A DNA stretch of 64,000 nucleotides from Kineothrix alysoides (GTDB taxonomy: Bacteria > Bacillota > Clostridia > Lachnospirales > Lachnospiraceae), in NCBI RefSeq assembly GCF_000732725.1, contig NZ_JPNB01000001.1, forward strand, positions 1,922,001 to 1,986,000. Reading direction: 5' to 3'. Shown in pieces: positions 34,154 through 42,936 of the stretch (the first letter of the stretch is position 1; each line of letters begins with the position of its first letter). The notes under the pieces were generated by a model that ran no database searches, had not been told where the DNA came from, and worked only from the letters and a program-made list of their open reading frames with translations. The position numbers and the translations under genes were made by a program.

Positions 34154-34226
34154 GCTGATGTGGCACAGTCGGTAGCGCACCTCATTGGTAGTGAGGAGGT
34201 CACGAGTTCGATTCTCGTCATCAGCT
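34154..34226 (+). tRNA. tRNA-Thr(GGT)
   Basis: Acceptor GCTGATG / CATCAGC, anticodon arm CCTCA-TTGGTAG-TGAGG with anticodon GGT (threonine ACC/ACU), T arm ACGAG-TTCGATT-CTCGT, discriminator T. CCA is not encoded. It marks the left edge of an AT-rich accessory stretch. Confidence 0.95.
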
Positions 34227-34231
34227 TTTGT

Positions 34232-34258
34232 AAAAGTCCTTGATTTCAGGGACTTTTT
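34232..34258 (+). terminator. Terminator of tRNA-Thr
   Basis: AAAAGTCC / GGGACTTTT with nine-base loop, then TTG, six bases after the tRNA. Confidence 0.9.
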
Positions 34259-34311
34259 TGTATTGTTAAAATTGACATCTTAGGAAGACGTTAGAAAAAT
34301 TATAACTTTTT

Positions 34312-34512
34312 CATAACCATTCCTCTTCTCTCATAATGGTCGGAACGGTAACCCTGTCATTCAGAAGAACGCTCATATTTATGGACATTCACAAACGTAT
34401 CATCCTCTTTGTCAAGCAGGTCATTTAACGTTTCTTCGACGCTGTTACATACAAGATTCTTTAAATCGTGCTTTATTAAGTCCTCGTTCAATTATATAAT
34501 ATTATCAGACAT
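34312..34512 (-). pseudogene. IS256-family (Mutator) transposase remnant 1
   Basis: Read from ATG 34512 the frame gives MSDNII, a stop (TAA, where Gln is expected), then LNEDLIKHDLKNLVCNSVEE, TLNDLLDKEDD, HKYERSSE, a stop (TGA, where Arg is expected), then QGYRSDHYERR. This is the N-terminus of an IS256-type transposase (normal: ...SVEETLNxLLDxEADxL...YERxxxRQGYRSGHYxRN). The rest of the gene is missing. Two in-frame stops and truncation show it is dead. Confidence 0.8.
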
Positions 34513-34707
34513 AGTGAATAGTCTCCTTTGTGAGTTTTTTTGTGTGGTAACTTAATTCTACCAAACCGCTATAGACCATGTCTGTTTTTATGAAATTAAA
34601 TTTGTTAGATTAATTATACGTCATCGGGTAACCATACTCGGAAAATATATGGAGAGACAAATATTATAGGATAGGAACTACATTCTCCCATACCATATGG
34701 ATAAAAG

Positions 34708-34953
34708 TCAAACAAAGTATTTGTCTATATATTTTTCATATGATTTAATTTTACTTATTATCATTTTATTTATATACTTTTTATTATAAGTAAACATATC
34801 GTCTCTGGCTTTTATATTTTTAATAATAAATCCAGCAATAAATATAAGAGCAAAAGATATAATGATAAATCCTATATTTTGAGCAAAAGAAGTATCTGCA
34901 TTTATACCTTTAATTATAGTTATAATAAAATCAATTACTGCAATGTTTATCAT
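34708..34953 (-). CDS. AT-rich membrane ORF, probable -1 frame extension of the upstream ORF
   Basis: From ATG 34953 it encodes 81 aa, but the frame is open without a stop from 35048, giving a further hydrophobic stretch (YIYILISFILVLFASYMINI) that forms one membrane helix with the ATG in its middle. There is no ribosome site before 34953. A second helix is IGFIIISFALIFIAGFIIKN, followed by a basic tail. I think it is the second half of one protein with the ORF at 35037-35351, joined by -1 shifting at an A7 run, or the gene is broken at that run. No family recognised. Confidence 0.5.
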   Translation of the reverse strand: MINIAVIDFIITIIKGINADTSFAQNIGFIIISFALIFIAGFIIKNIKARDDMFTYNKKYINKMIISKIKSYEKYIDKYFV

Positions 34954-35036
34954 ATAACTTGCAAAAAGTACAAGAATAAAAGAGATAAGAATATAAATGT
35001 ATTTGAGTACCTTAGTAATAAAATTATTTATATTAT

Positions 35037-35351
35037 TTATTTTTTTGAATCATTATTATACAAAAGTAAATAATCTAAAATTAATATTTTTTTTAATTTT
35101 TCCTCATCATTTGATTTTAATAAAAATAATAAATATTTAGGTATATATTCTGCGCTTACAGGTATTCCTAGTTTTTTATAAAATTTAACTGCATTAATAT
35201 TACTGTTGTAATAATAAATATTATAAAATGGAATAAGCACCTTTTCATAATATTCATCTTCTCTTTTATTGATATTTTTAAATACAAAATTATGTAAAAA
35301 TGTTGCTGTAGCTGTTATTGCGGATATTATGATTGATAATGATTTTTCCAT
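35037..35351 (-). CDS. AT-rich hypothetical membrane-associated protein ending on slippery A7
   Basis: A 104-aa protein with one N-terminal hydrophobic helix (SLSIIISAITATATFLHNFV) and a charged, Tyr/Asn-rich soluble part. It ends TCA AAA AAA TAA, so the last codons are a perfect A AAA AAA slippery heptamer (35046-35040) directly before the stop. The -1 frame continues into the membrane ORF at 34708. Codon use and base composition are far more AT-rich than the core genes, which suggests recent transfer. Function unknown. Confidence 0.6.
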   Translation of the reverse strand: MEKSLSIIISAITATATFLHNFVFKNINKREDEYYEKVLIPFYNIYYYNSNINAVKFYKKLGIPVSAEYIPKYLLFLLKSNDEEKLKKILILDYLLLYNNDSKK

Positions 35352-35467
35352 ATGTATTTCCCCTTTTTATTAATATTTATATTTTAGAACAACACCCATA
35401 ATTATTCAATATTTAATATAAAAGACAAGTCTTGCATTTGCCTATAAAAATATTTGGATGGCCGTAT

Positions 35468-35676
35468 TTAATATCGTTCTGGTTTGCCATAGCCAAAGTG
35501 GTCATCCATTTCGACTTGAATTAACTCTTTAACCGTGCCGTCAAGCAAATCCTTAAGTAAATCCTGAATGTCTTGGTCTGACTCAATATCATACTCTTCA
35601 ACTGCTGGCGGATGATGTTTCTTTTTCCATCTGTCATTTGTACTTTGTGTAACATTTTTTCTCTTACCATAATAAA
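35468..35676 (-). pseudogene. IS256-family transposase remnant 2
   Basis: In one frame the minus strand gives TQSTNDRWKKKHHPPAVEEY, DIESDQDIQDLLKDLLDGTV and KELIQVEMDDHFGYGKPERY, then TAA. This is the IS256-type N-terminal domain (family: xxxDIQxxLKDLLGxTIxEMLExEMxxHLGYxKxE). A shorter open frame over the same bases (to 35521) is only a shadow. No start codon in this frame and a stop after about 65 residues show a decayed copy, different from remnant 1. Confidence 0.8.
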
Positions 35677-35713
35677 AGGCCTCCTATGATTTAATATTTT
35701 ATCATAGAAGGCC
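35677..35713 (-). terminator. Terminator for the MORN lipoprotein transcript
   Basis: Minus strand GGCCTTCTATGAT / ATCATAGGAGGCC with ten-base loop, then TTTTATT. It lies about 290 bases after the MORN gene stop. Confidence 0.7.
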
Positions 35714-36003
35714 ATGTAAAACTTTATTTATAGAGAAATTTTCACAGGCTTACCTCAAATTTCGATTTCAAACAAACTTATCCCTTTGAATATTTCCCCA
35801 AATTAAACGTATATCTTTAATTTCTCAACATTTTCTTCTTAGCCAACCAACTTATCCTAATTTACAAATCCACTTCAAATCCAAAGATACACCATTGATA
35901 TAAAACATAGATAGCGGATATGTTTACAATTCAGAGCATATAAATACCTACTGCGACATGTAATACGCTCTAAAAATATAGCCTGTTTATATTATATTTT
36001 CTA

Positions 36004-37323
36004 TTATTTTATTTCAACATCTACGGCTAAAAATACAATACAATTTGTCGTCCCACCATATAAATTTTGATAACTTCCATTAGATATGGGCACCCCTATC
36101 ATTTTTATTTTTGTACCTTCATATACATCTGGAAGGCTTCCCATATAAATGATATAATATACTCGGTAGGCATCCATTAAATTAAGCAACGTTGTAATAG
36201 ATCCGCTTAAAGTTATTTCTGTATCTTCTTCCCATATTTGACTTACTTCTATAGTCTTGCTTTCCATAAAAGTTGTTTCATATGCCGAATTTTTCTTCAT
36301 ATATTTTTCATAGGTCAATTGGCTATCTATTAAATCACTATTTCCTTTTTCTTTCCAATTTAGTATAAGGTCTTTGTTTTTATCCAAGAAATCTTTCTTC
36401 TCATTACTTACACTAAATTTGAGATCAGAACCGGTGAAATATACCATCAATTCTCCCGGTGTAGGCAAATAATCACCGTTACTAAAATTCCCCTTTCTAT
36501 CAATCAACCTCTTTTCGTTCTCTTCAAAAATCTGTTCTCCATATCCATTCCATGTACCATCTTTCCATCCGCCCGAATAGGTATATGAAATATTTTCATC
36601 TGTAGCCGCTTCAAATGTACCTTCTCCATTTGCTACCCCATTTTCAGTTACTCCTTTAAAAGTCCCTATTCTTCTCACATGTGAAAAATTAATACAAAAA
36701 TTATTACTACTTAATTCACCTTTTCCTTCCATTTTTCCATCTTGCCAATTACCATTATATTCGATGGACATATCTTTTTCATCATTATACTTAAACGTTC
36801 CCTCTCCCCCTGGCTTACCGTTTAAAACATCTCCACTATAAGTACCGGCATATGTATTATCTTGTAGCTCAACAGAAAGCGGAAAATTTTCAATTTTTCC
36901 ATTACCAGAAATAATATTATTCACAAAATTTCCTTCATATTCCCAATTTAAATTTTCTGTATCACATATAAACTTACCATTTCCATTAGGTAATGCATCA
37001 CTCACATCTCCTGTATATATTCCAGTGTACTTATAACCATTATTTTCAATTACAGTAGGGAGATTTTCTAGCTTACCTTCCCCTTTTAAATCCCCATTTT
37101 TAAAGGCACCAAAATATTTCCAAATAATTTCATCAGAATCCTCGTCATACACTACAAATGTACCGTCTCCATCAGGCATACCATCGACCATATTTCCCGA
37201 ATAATTCCCAACAATTTCTACACCGTTTAAATTAATCGCTATCTCTTTATTTTCAACCTCTTTTGTACATCCAGTTAAAATAAATATTAATAAGGCAATA
37301 ACTACTATTCTCAATCTCCTCAT
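36004..37323 (-). CDS. MORN-repeat lipoprotein
   Basis: A 439-aa lipoprotein: RLRIVVIALLIFILTGC gives a signal peptide with lipobox LTGC (Cys about 19). Residues about 35-285 hold some seven MORN-like repeats of the type YxGxxxxGxxxGxGxF (YSGNMVDGMPDGDGTF, YTGDVSDALPNGNGKF, YSGDVLNGKPGGEGTF, WKDGTWNGYGEQIF). The last 150 residues form an unassigned domain (EDTEITLSGSITTLLNLMDA, IKMIGVPISNGSY) that looks OB-like. MORN repeats often bind lipids or act as spacers; role here unknown. ATG 37323 follows GGGGGAGTC. AT-rich region, single-gene unit. Confidence 0.85.
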   Translation of the reverse strand: MRRLRIVVIALLIFILTGCTKEVENKEIAINLNGVEIVGNYSGNMVDGMPDGDGTFVVYDEDSDEIIWKYFGAFKNGDLKGEGKLENLPTVIENNGYKYTGIYTGDVSDALPNGNGKFICDTENLNWEYEGNFVNNIISGNGKIENFPLSVELQDNTYAGTYSGDVLNGKPGGEGTFKYNDEKDMSIEYNGNWQDGKMEGKGELSSNNFCINFSHVRRIGTFKGVTENGVANGEGTFEAATDENISYTYSGGWKDGTWNGYGEQIFEENEKRLIDRKGNFSNGDYLPTPGELMVYFTGSDLKFSVSNEKKDFLDKNKDLILNWKEKGNSDLIDSQLTYEKYMKKNSAYETTFMESKTIEVSQIWEEDTEITLSGSITTLLNLMDAYRVYYIIYMGSLPDVYEGTKIKMIGVPISNGSYQNLYGGTTNCIVFLAVDVEIK

Positions 37324-37549
37324 TTTGACTCCCCCATATAAATTTTAATCTTATTTTATTATAAAATATTACATAAATCAACAGCATTCACATGTGTTTT
37401 ACTTTCATGTACTTTATCTTTTTAATCTGAAAATAGGGCATGCATTATTGCGCTGTCTTTATGCCTTAGCTATTCCTGTGCTGTTCATATTAGTGTCATT
37501 TTTATACCATGTGCATATATTAATACAACTACAGATTTAAGGTGTTATT

Positions 37550-38188
37550 ATGTTAAATGTATGTCGGAAACTTTTTGAGGATGCTATGTATTATGGCGAT
37601 ACGCTCGTGTTAAAATATAAAATCTATTATCCATGCATTATATCGGACTCAAAGTACGCAAACAGCATAAATAATTTTCATTACCTTGAGGCAAAAAATA
37701 GTGAAGACTATTGCCGTACTGTGCTATATCAAATGGCTCAAGAAGATGCAATGGATTCCACAGACAGACCATTTAATAACTATGAATTTATAGTTGATTT
37801 CACGGTAACATATAATCAGTGCTGTGTTATTAGCCTATACACGGATACTTACACTTATACCGGCGGTGCACACGGCAATACAATACGTAAATCATATACT
37901 TGGAATCTCACAACCGGAAAATTAATGCAGCTTGGCGATGTTTATCCTCTCACACCAGACTCATTGCTCGATCTACAAGAATGTATCCAACAGCAAATAT
38001 CGGAAAGGCTGCAAGAAAATCCAGGCATATACTTTGATAATTATAGATTTTTATTAAGAGATACTTTTAATGCAAATAGTTTTTACTTGTTGCCTTTGCA
38101 TGGTATTATTTATTATCAACAGTATGATATTGCTCCATATTCAACCGGTATGCCGGAATTTTGTTTTCCTACATGTAATATCTGTTGA
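37550..38188 (+). CDS. RsiV-like DUF3298 protein
   Basis: A 212-aa protein. The C-terminal half matches DUF3298/RsiV C-terminal domains: YTYTGGAHGNTIRKSYTWNL, TTGKLMQLGDVY, and the ending QQYDIAPYSTGMPEF. The first half is DUF4163-like (YYPCIISDSKYANSINNFHY). In RsiV this fold binds lysozyme outside the cell, but here there is no signal peptide or membrane helix, so the protein should be cytoplasmic. Start ATG 37550 with AAGGTG. A terminator at 38329 ends the unit. Function unknown. Confidence 0.8.
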   Translation: MLNVCRKLFEDAMYYGDTLVLKYKIYYPCIISDSKYANSINNFHYLEAKNSEDYCRTVLYQMAQEDAMDSTDRPFNNYEFIVDFTVTYNQCCVISLYTDTYTYTGGAHGNTIRKSYTWNLTTGKLMQLGDVYPLTPDSLLDLQECIQQQISERLQENPGIYFDNYRFLLRDTFNANSFYLLPLHGIIYYQQYDIAPYSTGMPEFCFPTCNIC

Positions 38189-38328
38189 ACGTTCCGGAAT
38201 TGCCCAAGACGTTCATTCTCATATAAATTCAACAATACAGCACTTTAAGTATATTCAAAATGACCATTCACATACTCACTCAGGTGATAGCGAAAACGTC
38301 ATTTACGGCAGAAACAAAGAATATTAAT

Positions 38329-38358
38329 AAAAAACGATATCCATTGATATCGTTTTTT
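38329..38358 (+). terminator. Terminator after the RsiV-like gene
   Basis: AAAAAACGATAT / ATATCGTTTTTT with six-base loop and T-tract on the plus strand. Confidence 0.85.
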
Positions 38359-38483
38359 ATTGTCTAATTATTGTCTCTGCTCTCTGAGCAAACTATATTT
38401 CTTAGCGATTGATGATTCCCAATAAAATTCACTAAAACCTCATTAATTTATCTTTTCGTCAGCAGCTTTTTACTCCCAATTGC

Positions 38484-39779
38484 TTAGCTAATTCCCAAAA
38501 GCTTCACTATATAATATTGAGTATTAATAATAAGCCATAATTGAGTATCGAATCTCATAATAGTCCAAAGCGACAGGCCTTGGAGATTATATTCCTCTGC
38601 CAGCTCTGCCCGTGCATCAAAACTTCTCGCATCCTTAAACCAAACCACATGCATAATTCCACTACTATCCACATAATAAAAATACGGCGACTGTGCTGCT
38701 TCATTAAATTGTATCGGTATGCCATTGTCCGCCGCCATTTGTATTGCATCATTATTGGATATTACGGTAGCCGCTGTGGCTCCGGGAACAAAGGGAAGCG
38801 TCCAATCATAACCTTGTGTCGTAATTCCCAGAAAAAATTTTTCAGAGGGAATAATACTGACCATGTAATCTAATAATTCTCTTAAAACATTAACAGGAAA
38901 AAGTGAGCTTGGATAACTGTAAGACCTTGCCCAATCGTAAGAAGCCAATATAATTCCATCGGCAAAATCAGATAATTTTGAATAATCTATTTTTTCAAAA
39001 CTGCTGCTGACAGTGTTAAGATTTGTAATAGGTGTTATAGTAATAACTATCCTGTAGCCTTCTGAATGGAATATTTCGGAAGCCTTTTTCAAATATTCAG
39101 TAATGCTGTCTATGTTATCATAGGTAATGTTGTCGAGATAGACATTAATACCATAATAACCTTTGGTTTTCACTATATGAAGCGCCTTATCAATCAGGCT
39201 ATCCTGTATAAAAGAATTATTTAAAATAGCGTAAGCTACTTCACTGCTAGGCACTCCCTCTCTCGTAATAGTTGAAACAAACATCATGGGAGCAACACCA
39301 TACGTCCTAGCCAACTGAATAATTTCCGTATCGTCATCATTGGCGATAATTTCGCCTTCAACTGTAGCTCTATAATTGAATATTGTCAGATAAGATAAAA
39401 AAGGAAGTGTTTTTATTAAAACAGATTTATCTATATAAGGAAAAGTATAACCACTGGTAGCAGTTGTATGTATTCTGTTTGTTTGATAACTTATAACAAT
39501 AGTTTCACCAGCATACAAAAATTCTCTATCCGAAAGATAGGGATTATTTCTTAATAACTCCATTGGCGAAACCCCGTATTGTTCTGCAATGCTCACTAAA
39601 GTATCACCGGGCTTAACTGTGTAGAGTATTTCCGGTTGAACAATCACAATGGTTTGTCCTATTGCTAAATTGTCAGGGTTTGTAATTCCGTTTTCCAATA
39701 TTAGTCTATCAGCGGGGATTTGGTAGAATTCCGAGATAGAATAGATCGTTTCACCTGATTGAACAACGTGTATAATCAT
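38484..39779 (-). CDS. LysM-GH18-like protein, probably non-catalytic
   Basis: A 431-aa protein with two N-terminal LysM domains (1-47 and about 50-97; HVVQSGETIYSISEFYQIPA, YTVKPGDTLVSIAEQYGVSP) and a GH18 TIM-barrel (about 113-425). LysM binds peptidoglycan; relatives such as YaaH/SleL act on spore cortex. In active GH18 enzymes strand 4 ends in DxxDxDxE; here it reads GYYGINVYLDNIT (about 200-212), so the Asp and Glu pair is lost. No signal peptide, as in spore-coat members. It probably binds cortex or wall without cutting it. ATG 39779. Upstream 39780-40186 holds no gene. Confidence 0.85.
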   Translation of the reverse strand: MIIHVVQSGETIYSISEFYQIPADRLILENGITNPDNLAIGQTIVIVQPEILYTVKPGDTLVSIAEQYGVSPMELLRNNPYLSDREFLYAGETIVISYQTNRIHTTATSGYTFPYIDKSVLIKTLPFLSYLTIFNYRATVEGEIIANDDDTEIIQLARTYGVAPMMFVSTITREGVPSSEVAYAILNNSFIQDSLIDKALHIVKTKGYYGINVYLDNITYDNIDSITEYLKKASEIFHSEGYRIVITITPITNLNTVSSSFEKIDYSKLSDFADGIILASYDWARSYSYPSSLFPVNVLRELLDYMVSIIPSEKFFLGITTQGYDWTLPFVPGATAATVISNNDAIQMAADNGIPIQFNEAAQSPYFYYVDSSGIMHVVWFKDARSFDARAELAEEYNLQGLSLWTIMRFDTQLWLIINTQYYIVKLLGIS

Positions 39780-40186
39780 AATTTCCCCTCAAAGGTCTCA
39801 TTCATTCTATTATATGCTGCTCTCATCTGTTCATGACATTATGGTATAAATTATTATATTCCAAAAAATATCCGCCTATAATAAGTCCCGGACCACAAGT
39901 TATTTCTGTAGCTTCTTCTTAATTTTAAGTCATAATTTACGTTTGTTACGCACAATTCCAACACGGACAAGTTTCAGAACCTATCGGAAAGAATACTATA
40001 GTATGGAGATGACACTCATATTTTAACTCCTAAATTTTATACGGACAGCATCATGTAATAACTGTTGTTTAATAAATAATCTCCATGTTTTCGACACCTA
40101 CGGATTTAGGTGCAAGCACAATATTTGCAAGCATAATAAATTATGCTGTGAAAAATTTATTTATCATAATAACCCCTCATACAATA
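39780..40186. other. Intergenic region without identified genes
   Basis: Between the LysM/GH18 gene start and the transketolase terminator. It has a small stem CACCT acggat TTAGGTG-like near 40098 and otherwise AT-rich DNA. No ORF with a ribosome site is seen. Confidence 0.4.
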
Positions 40187-40232
40187 AAAAAGGGCAGCGT
40201 AAAGGATATTCCTAAATTACACTGCCTTTTTA
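40187..40232 (-). terminator. Terminator of the transketolase operon
   Basis: Minus strand AAAGGCAG..GTAATTTA / TTTACGCTGCCCTTT, then TTTTATTG; about 240 bases after the operon's last stop. Confidence 0.75.
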
Positions 40233-40475
40233 TGCGAAAAAAATACTGCTAGATTATATCTTTCTATACCATCTGCATCAGCACGTTTGCATCGGCGGCA
40301 ACACAAGTGTTTTTCACTCATATTTATATCATAGGAGGCAATACCTTCACACATTAAAGCAGCAGGGTCTATCCTATGATGGAACAAAAGACGCAGCCTC
40401 CGCCGCGCCTTTCAGAACTTCTTCTCTTTCAAATATGATATTTTACTTTATCGCATATTGGATGTTGATTCGTAT
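40233..40475. other. 3' region of the transketolase operon
   Basis: No gene. It contains the inverted arms ATCATAGGA (40330-40338) and TCCTATGAT (40371-40379), separated by 32 bases, a possible long-loop hairpin in the transketolase mRNA tail. Confidence 0.35.
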
Positions 40476-41420
40476 TCACCGCTTCATGCCGATAGCCAGT
40501 CTCACCTTCTCAGCCAGCTTGTTTTTCGTCAGGCCGTATTTCTCCATAAGCGCTTGCGCGGTTCCCGAATGGCCAAATATATCCTCCACACCATGACGAA
40601 TCAGAGGAACCGGATACGTTTCGCCGAGCACTTCCGCTACCGCTGCTCCTAATCCTCCTATAATATTGTGTTCCTCCGTCGTTACAATAGCTCCTGTCTC
40701 TTTCGCCGCCTTTACGATAATATCTCTATCGATCGGCTTAATGGTATGCATGTCGATGACTCTCGCCGTGATTCCATTTTCTTCCAAAAGCTCCGTTGCC
40801 TCCAATGCAATTTGAACCATAAGTCCGGTGGCTATAATCGTTACATCATTGCCTTCTTTTAATGTAACACCCTTTCCTATCCGGAAATCATAGCCTTTGA
40901 AATCAGGTGTAACATTTTCCACGCCTGAACGTCCCAGTCTGAGATAACAGGGCCCTTGGTATTCAATCATGGCTTTTACCGCTGCTTCCGTCTCATTGGC
41001 ATCACAGGGGTTGATCACTACCATTCCGGGAATGGTGCGCATCAGGCTCAAATCTTCTATACATTGGTGAGTAGCCCCGTCCTCTCCCACCGAAAGTCCT
41101 GCGTGAGTACCGACTACTTTTACATTCAGCCTGGGATAAGCCACAGAATTCCTAATCTGGTCATAACCTCTTCCTGCAGCGAACATTGCAAATGTATGGC
41201 AGAAAACCGTTTTTCCCGTAGCCGCCACTCCTGCCGACATTCCTATCATATTTGCTTCCGCAATACCCGCATTGCGAAACCGCTCGGGATACTTCTTAGC
41301 AAAATAACACGACATCGTGCATATGGTCAAATCTGCGTCAAATGCCACAATATCAGGATTCTCTCCGTATTCACAAAGAGCACGCCCATAGGCTTCCCTC
41401 GTTGAAATTATTTCTCCCAT
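40476..41420 (-). CDS. Transketolase, C-terminal subunit
   Basis: A 314-aa subunit with the pyrimidine-binding domain (FRNAGIAEANMIGMSAGVAA, TVFCHTFAMFAAGRGYDQIR) and the C-terminal transketolase domain (VIDMHTIKPIDRDIIVKAAK). Together with the N-terminal subunit, it makes the pentose-phosphate enzyme that moves two-carbon units. Residues for TPP pyrimidine activation (Glu in AEAN) are present. The gene starts two bases after the N-terminal gene, so both are one transcript. The family is firm; a DXPS-like substrate is unlikely. Confidence 0.93.
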   Translation of the reverse strand: MGEIISTREAYGRALCEYGENPDIVAFDADLTICTMSCYFAKKYPERFRNAGIAEANMIGMSAGVAATGKTVFCHTFAMFAAGRGYDQIRNSVAYPRLNVKVVGTHAGLSVGEDGATHQCIEDLSLMRTIPGMVVINPCDANETEAAVKAMIEYQGPCYLRLGRSGVENVTPDFKGYDFRIGKGVTLKEGNDVTIIATGLMVQIALEATELLEENGITARVIDMHTIKPIDRDIIVKAAKETGAIVTTEEHNIIGGLGAAVAEVLGETYPVPLIRHGVEDIFGHSGTAQALMEKYGLTKNKLAEKVRLAIGMKR

Positions 41421-41422
41421 GC

Positions 41423-42265
41423 CTATACCTCCAGTTCTTCTATTTGTTCCCGGATTTCTTTAAAGGCCTGCTCGTATTGCTCCGGGGTAGGGGTTTTCCC
41501 ATGCCAGTTTACATTATTCTCCATGAAGGAAACGCCTTTGCCTTTTACAGTCTTTGCAATAGCCACAGTAGGCTTTCCTTTGCATGCCCCCGCCTGTTCC
41601 ACCGCGGCCGCAATCGCCTCCGGATCGTGTCCGTCTATGCAGATTACATTCCAGTTAAAGGCTTTAAATTTGTCGTCGATGGGATAGGGAGACATGACCT
41701 CTTCTACCGTTCCGTCAATCTGTAAATTATTGTTGTCTACGAACAGCATGAGGTTGTCCAACTTATAATTTCCTGCCGCCATTACGGCTTCCCATATCTG
41801 TCCTTCCTGAATCTCTCCGTCGCCGACCATCGCATATACCCTGTAATCCTTCTGGTATATCTGCCCGGAAACGGCCATTCCTACCGCAGCAGAAAGGCCC
41901 TGTCCCAAGGAACCGGCGGACATATCCACACCGCGCACCTTTGTCATCTCCACGTGACCGGAAAGGTCGCTGTCTGCATTCCGAAATGTTTTCAGTTCTT
42001 CCACCGGAAAGAACCCCCGCAGAGCCAAAGTCGCATACAGCGCCGGGCTGGCGTGACCCTTAGACAGCACAAAACGGTCTCTGTCTTGCATCCTCGGATT
42101 TTCAGGGTCGATATTCATCTTGTCAAAATAAAGTACTGCCAAAATATCCGCTTCCGAAAACGAACCCCCGATATGCCCGGAATTAGGCACCTGCACCGCC
42201 TTCAGCGCTTGTTCACGTATTTTCATTCCAAGCGACAGCATTTTCTTTTTTTGTTCTTGCTCCAT
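41423..42265 (-). CDS. Transketolase, N-terminal subunit
   Basis: A 280-aa subunit with the TPP diphosphate domain: FVLSKGHASPALYATLALRG (catalytic His), GSLGQGLSAAVGMAVSGQI, and the TPP motif GDGEIQEGQIWEA ... NNLQIDG. Split transketolases of this type are common in Clostridia and archaea. ATG 42265 has GGAGG upstream. A perfect inverted repeat about 110 bases upstream may be its operator. Confidence 0.94.
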   Translation of the reverse strand: MEQEQKKKMLSLGMKIREQALKAVQVPNSGHIGGSFSEADILAVLYFDKMNIDPENPRMQDRDRFVLSKGHASPALYATLALRGFFPVEELKTFRNADSDLSGHVEMTKVRGVDMSAGSLGQGLSAAVGMAVSGQIYQKDYRVYAMVGDGEIQEGQIWEAVMAAGNYKLDNLMLFVDNNNLQIDGTVEEVMSPYPIDDKFKAFNWNVICIDGHDPEAIAAAVEQAGACKGKPTVAIAKTVKGKGVSFMENNVNWHGKTPTPEQYEQAFKEIREQIEELEV

Positions 42266-42373
42266 GTTAGCCTCCTATCTGTAATCATACGTAATTCGAT
42301 GATTTCATCCTAGTTTTATAGTTCCCCATAATTTTAAAAACTCTCACGGTTCATAATATGTTTGAAATATTTT

Positions 42374-42399
42374 ATTTCACAAATTTATATTTGTGAAAT
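42374..42399 (-). promoter_or_regulatory. Perfect 11-bp inverted repeat upstream of transketolase
   Basis: ATTTCACAAAT TTAT ATTTGTGAAAT, 26 bp overall. Its size and position, about 110 bases before the transketolase start, fit an operator for a sugar or redox regulator. There is no U-tract, so it is not a terminator. Confidence 0.55.
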
Positions 42400-42936
42400 T
42401 TATTTTCATTCAGATACTATCATTATATCTTCCTATTGTCAACATTTATTGTTTTTTTGTTTAATAAAAAGATTATTTTATGCAATACGGACAGAATATG
42501 AGTCTCTCATTCAGTAAATTGTCGATATTCCACTTTAGATTAATAAACCATTTTATATTTCTTTTAGCAATTTGCCAATTTGCATGTTCTGCTTGAAAAT
42601 AACTATTTGTAATAAGAGTACTTTCCTAATTACAGAACAAAGATCGTCAAGGGATAAAATGATATTTTTGTAAAAAGGTGCATCCTTCCATTCTGTTCTT
42701 TGTTTGAGGTCGGGGGGTGGGGGCGCGTAGCCCCGCAAAAGCTAACGATAACCGCCGCAGTAGTGCAGACGTCTTTGCAGTATAAATGGAACAGGCGGAG
42801 AGGTTTTCGTTGTTTCGGATGAAAGAATCTGCTATAATTTTAGATGGCACAGGTTTCGTTTGTTCATTTGCTTTCGCCGCATAAGGTGAATGAACAGTAT
42901 TTATATAATGTGCAATTTAGATAAGGAGTAAGATAA
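42400..42936. other. Intergenic region with foreign-looking GC-rich patch
   Basis: 42400-42700 is AT-rich. At 42705-42770 a G-rich patch (GGTCGGGGGGTGGGGGCGCG, then TAGCCCCGC) differs sharply from its flanks and looks like a remnant of transferred DNA. TATAAT at 42833-42838 is a likely -10 box for the membrane protein gene at 42937. GTACTTTCCTAATTACAG at 42617 resembles the R1 end. Confidence 0.4.

Noticed and set aside
35521-35715. 64-aa minus-strand ORF
   Set aside because: A different frame over the same bases clearly encodes IS256 transposase residues, so this ORF is a shadow of a pseudogene.
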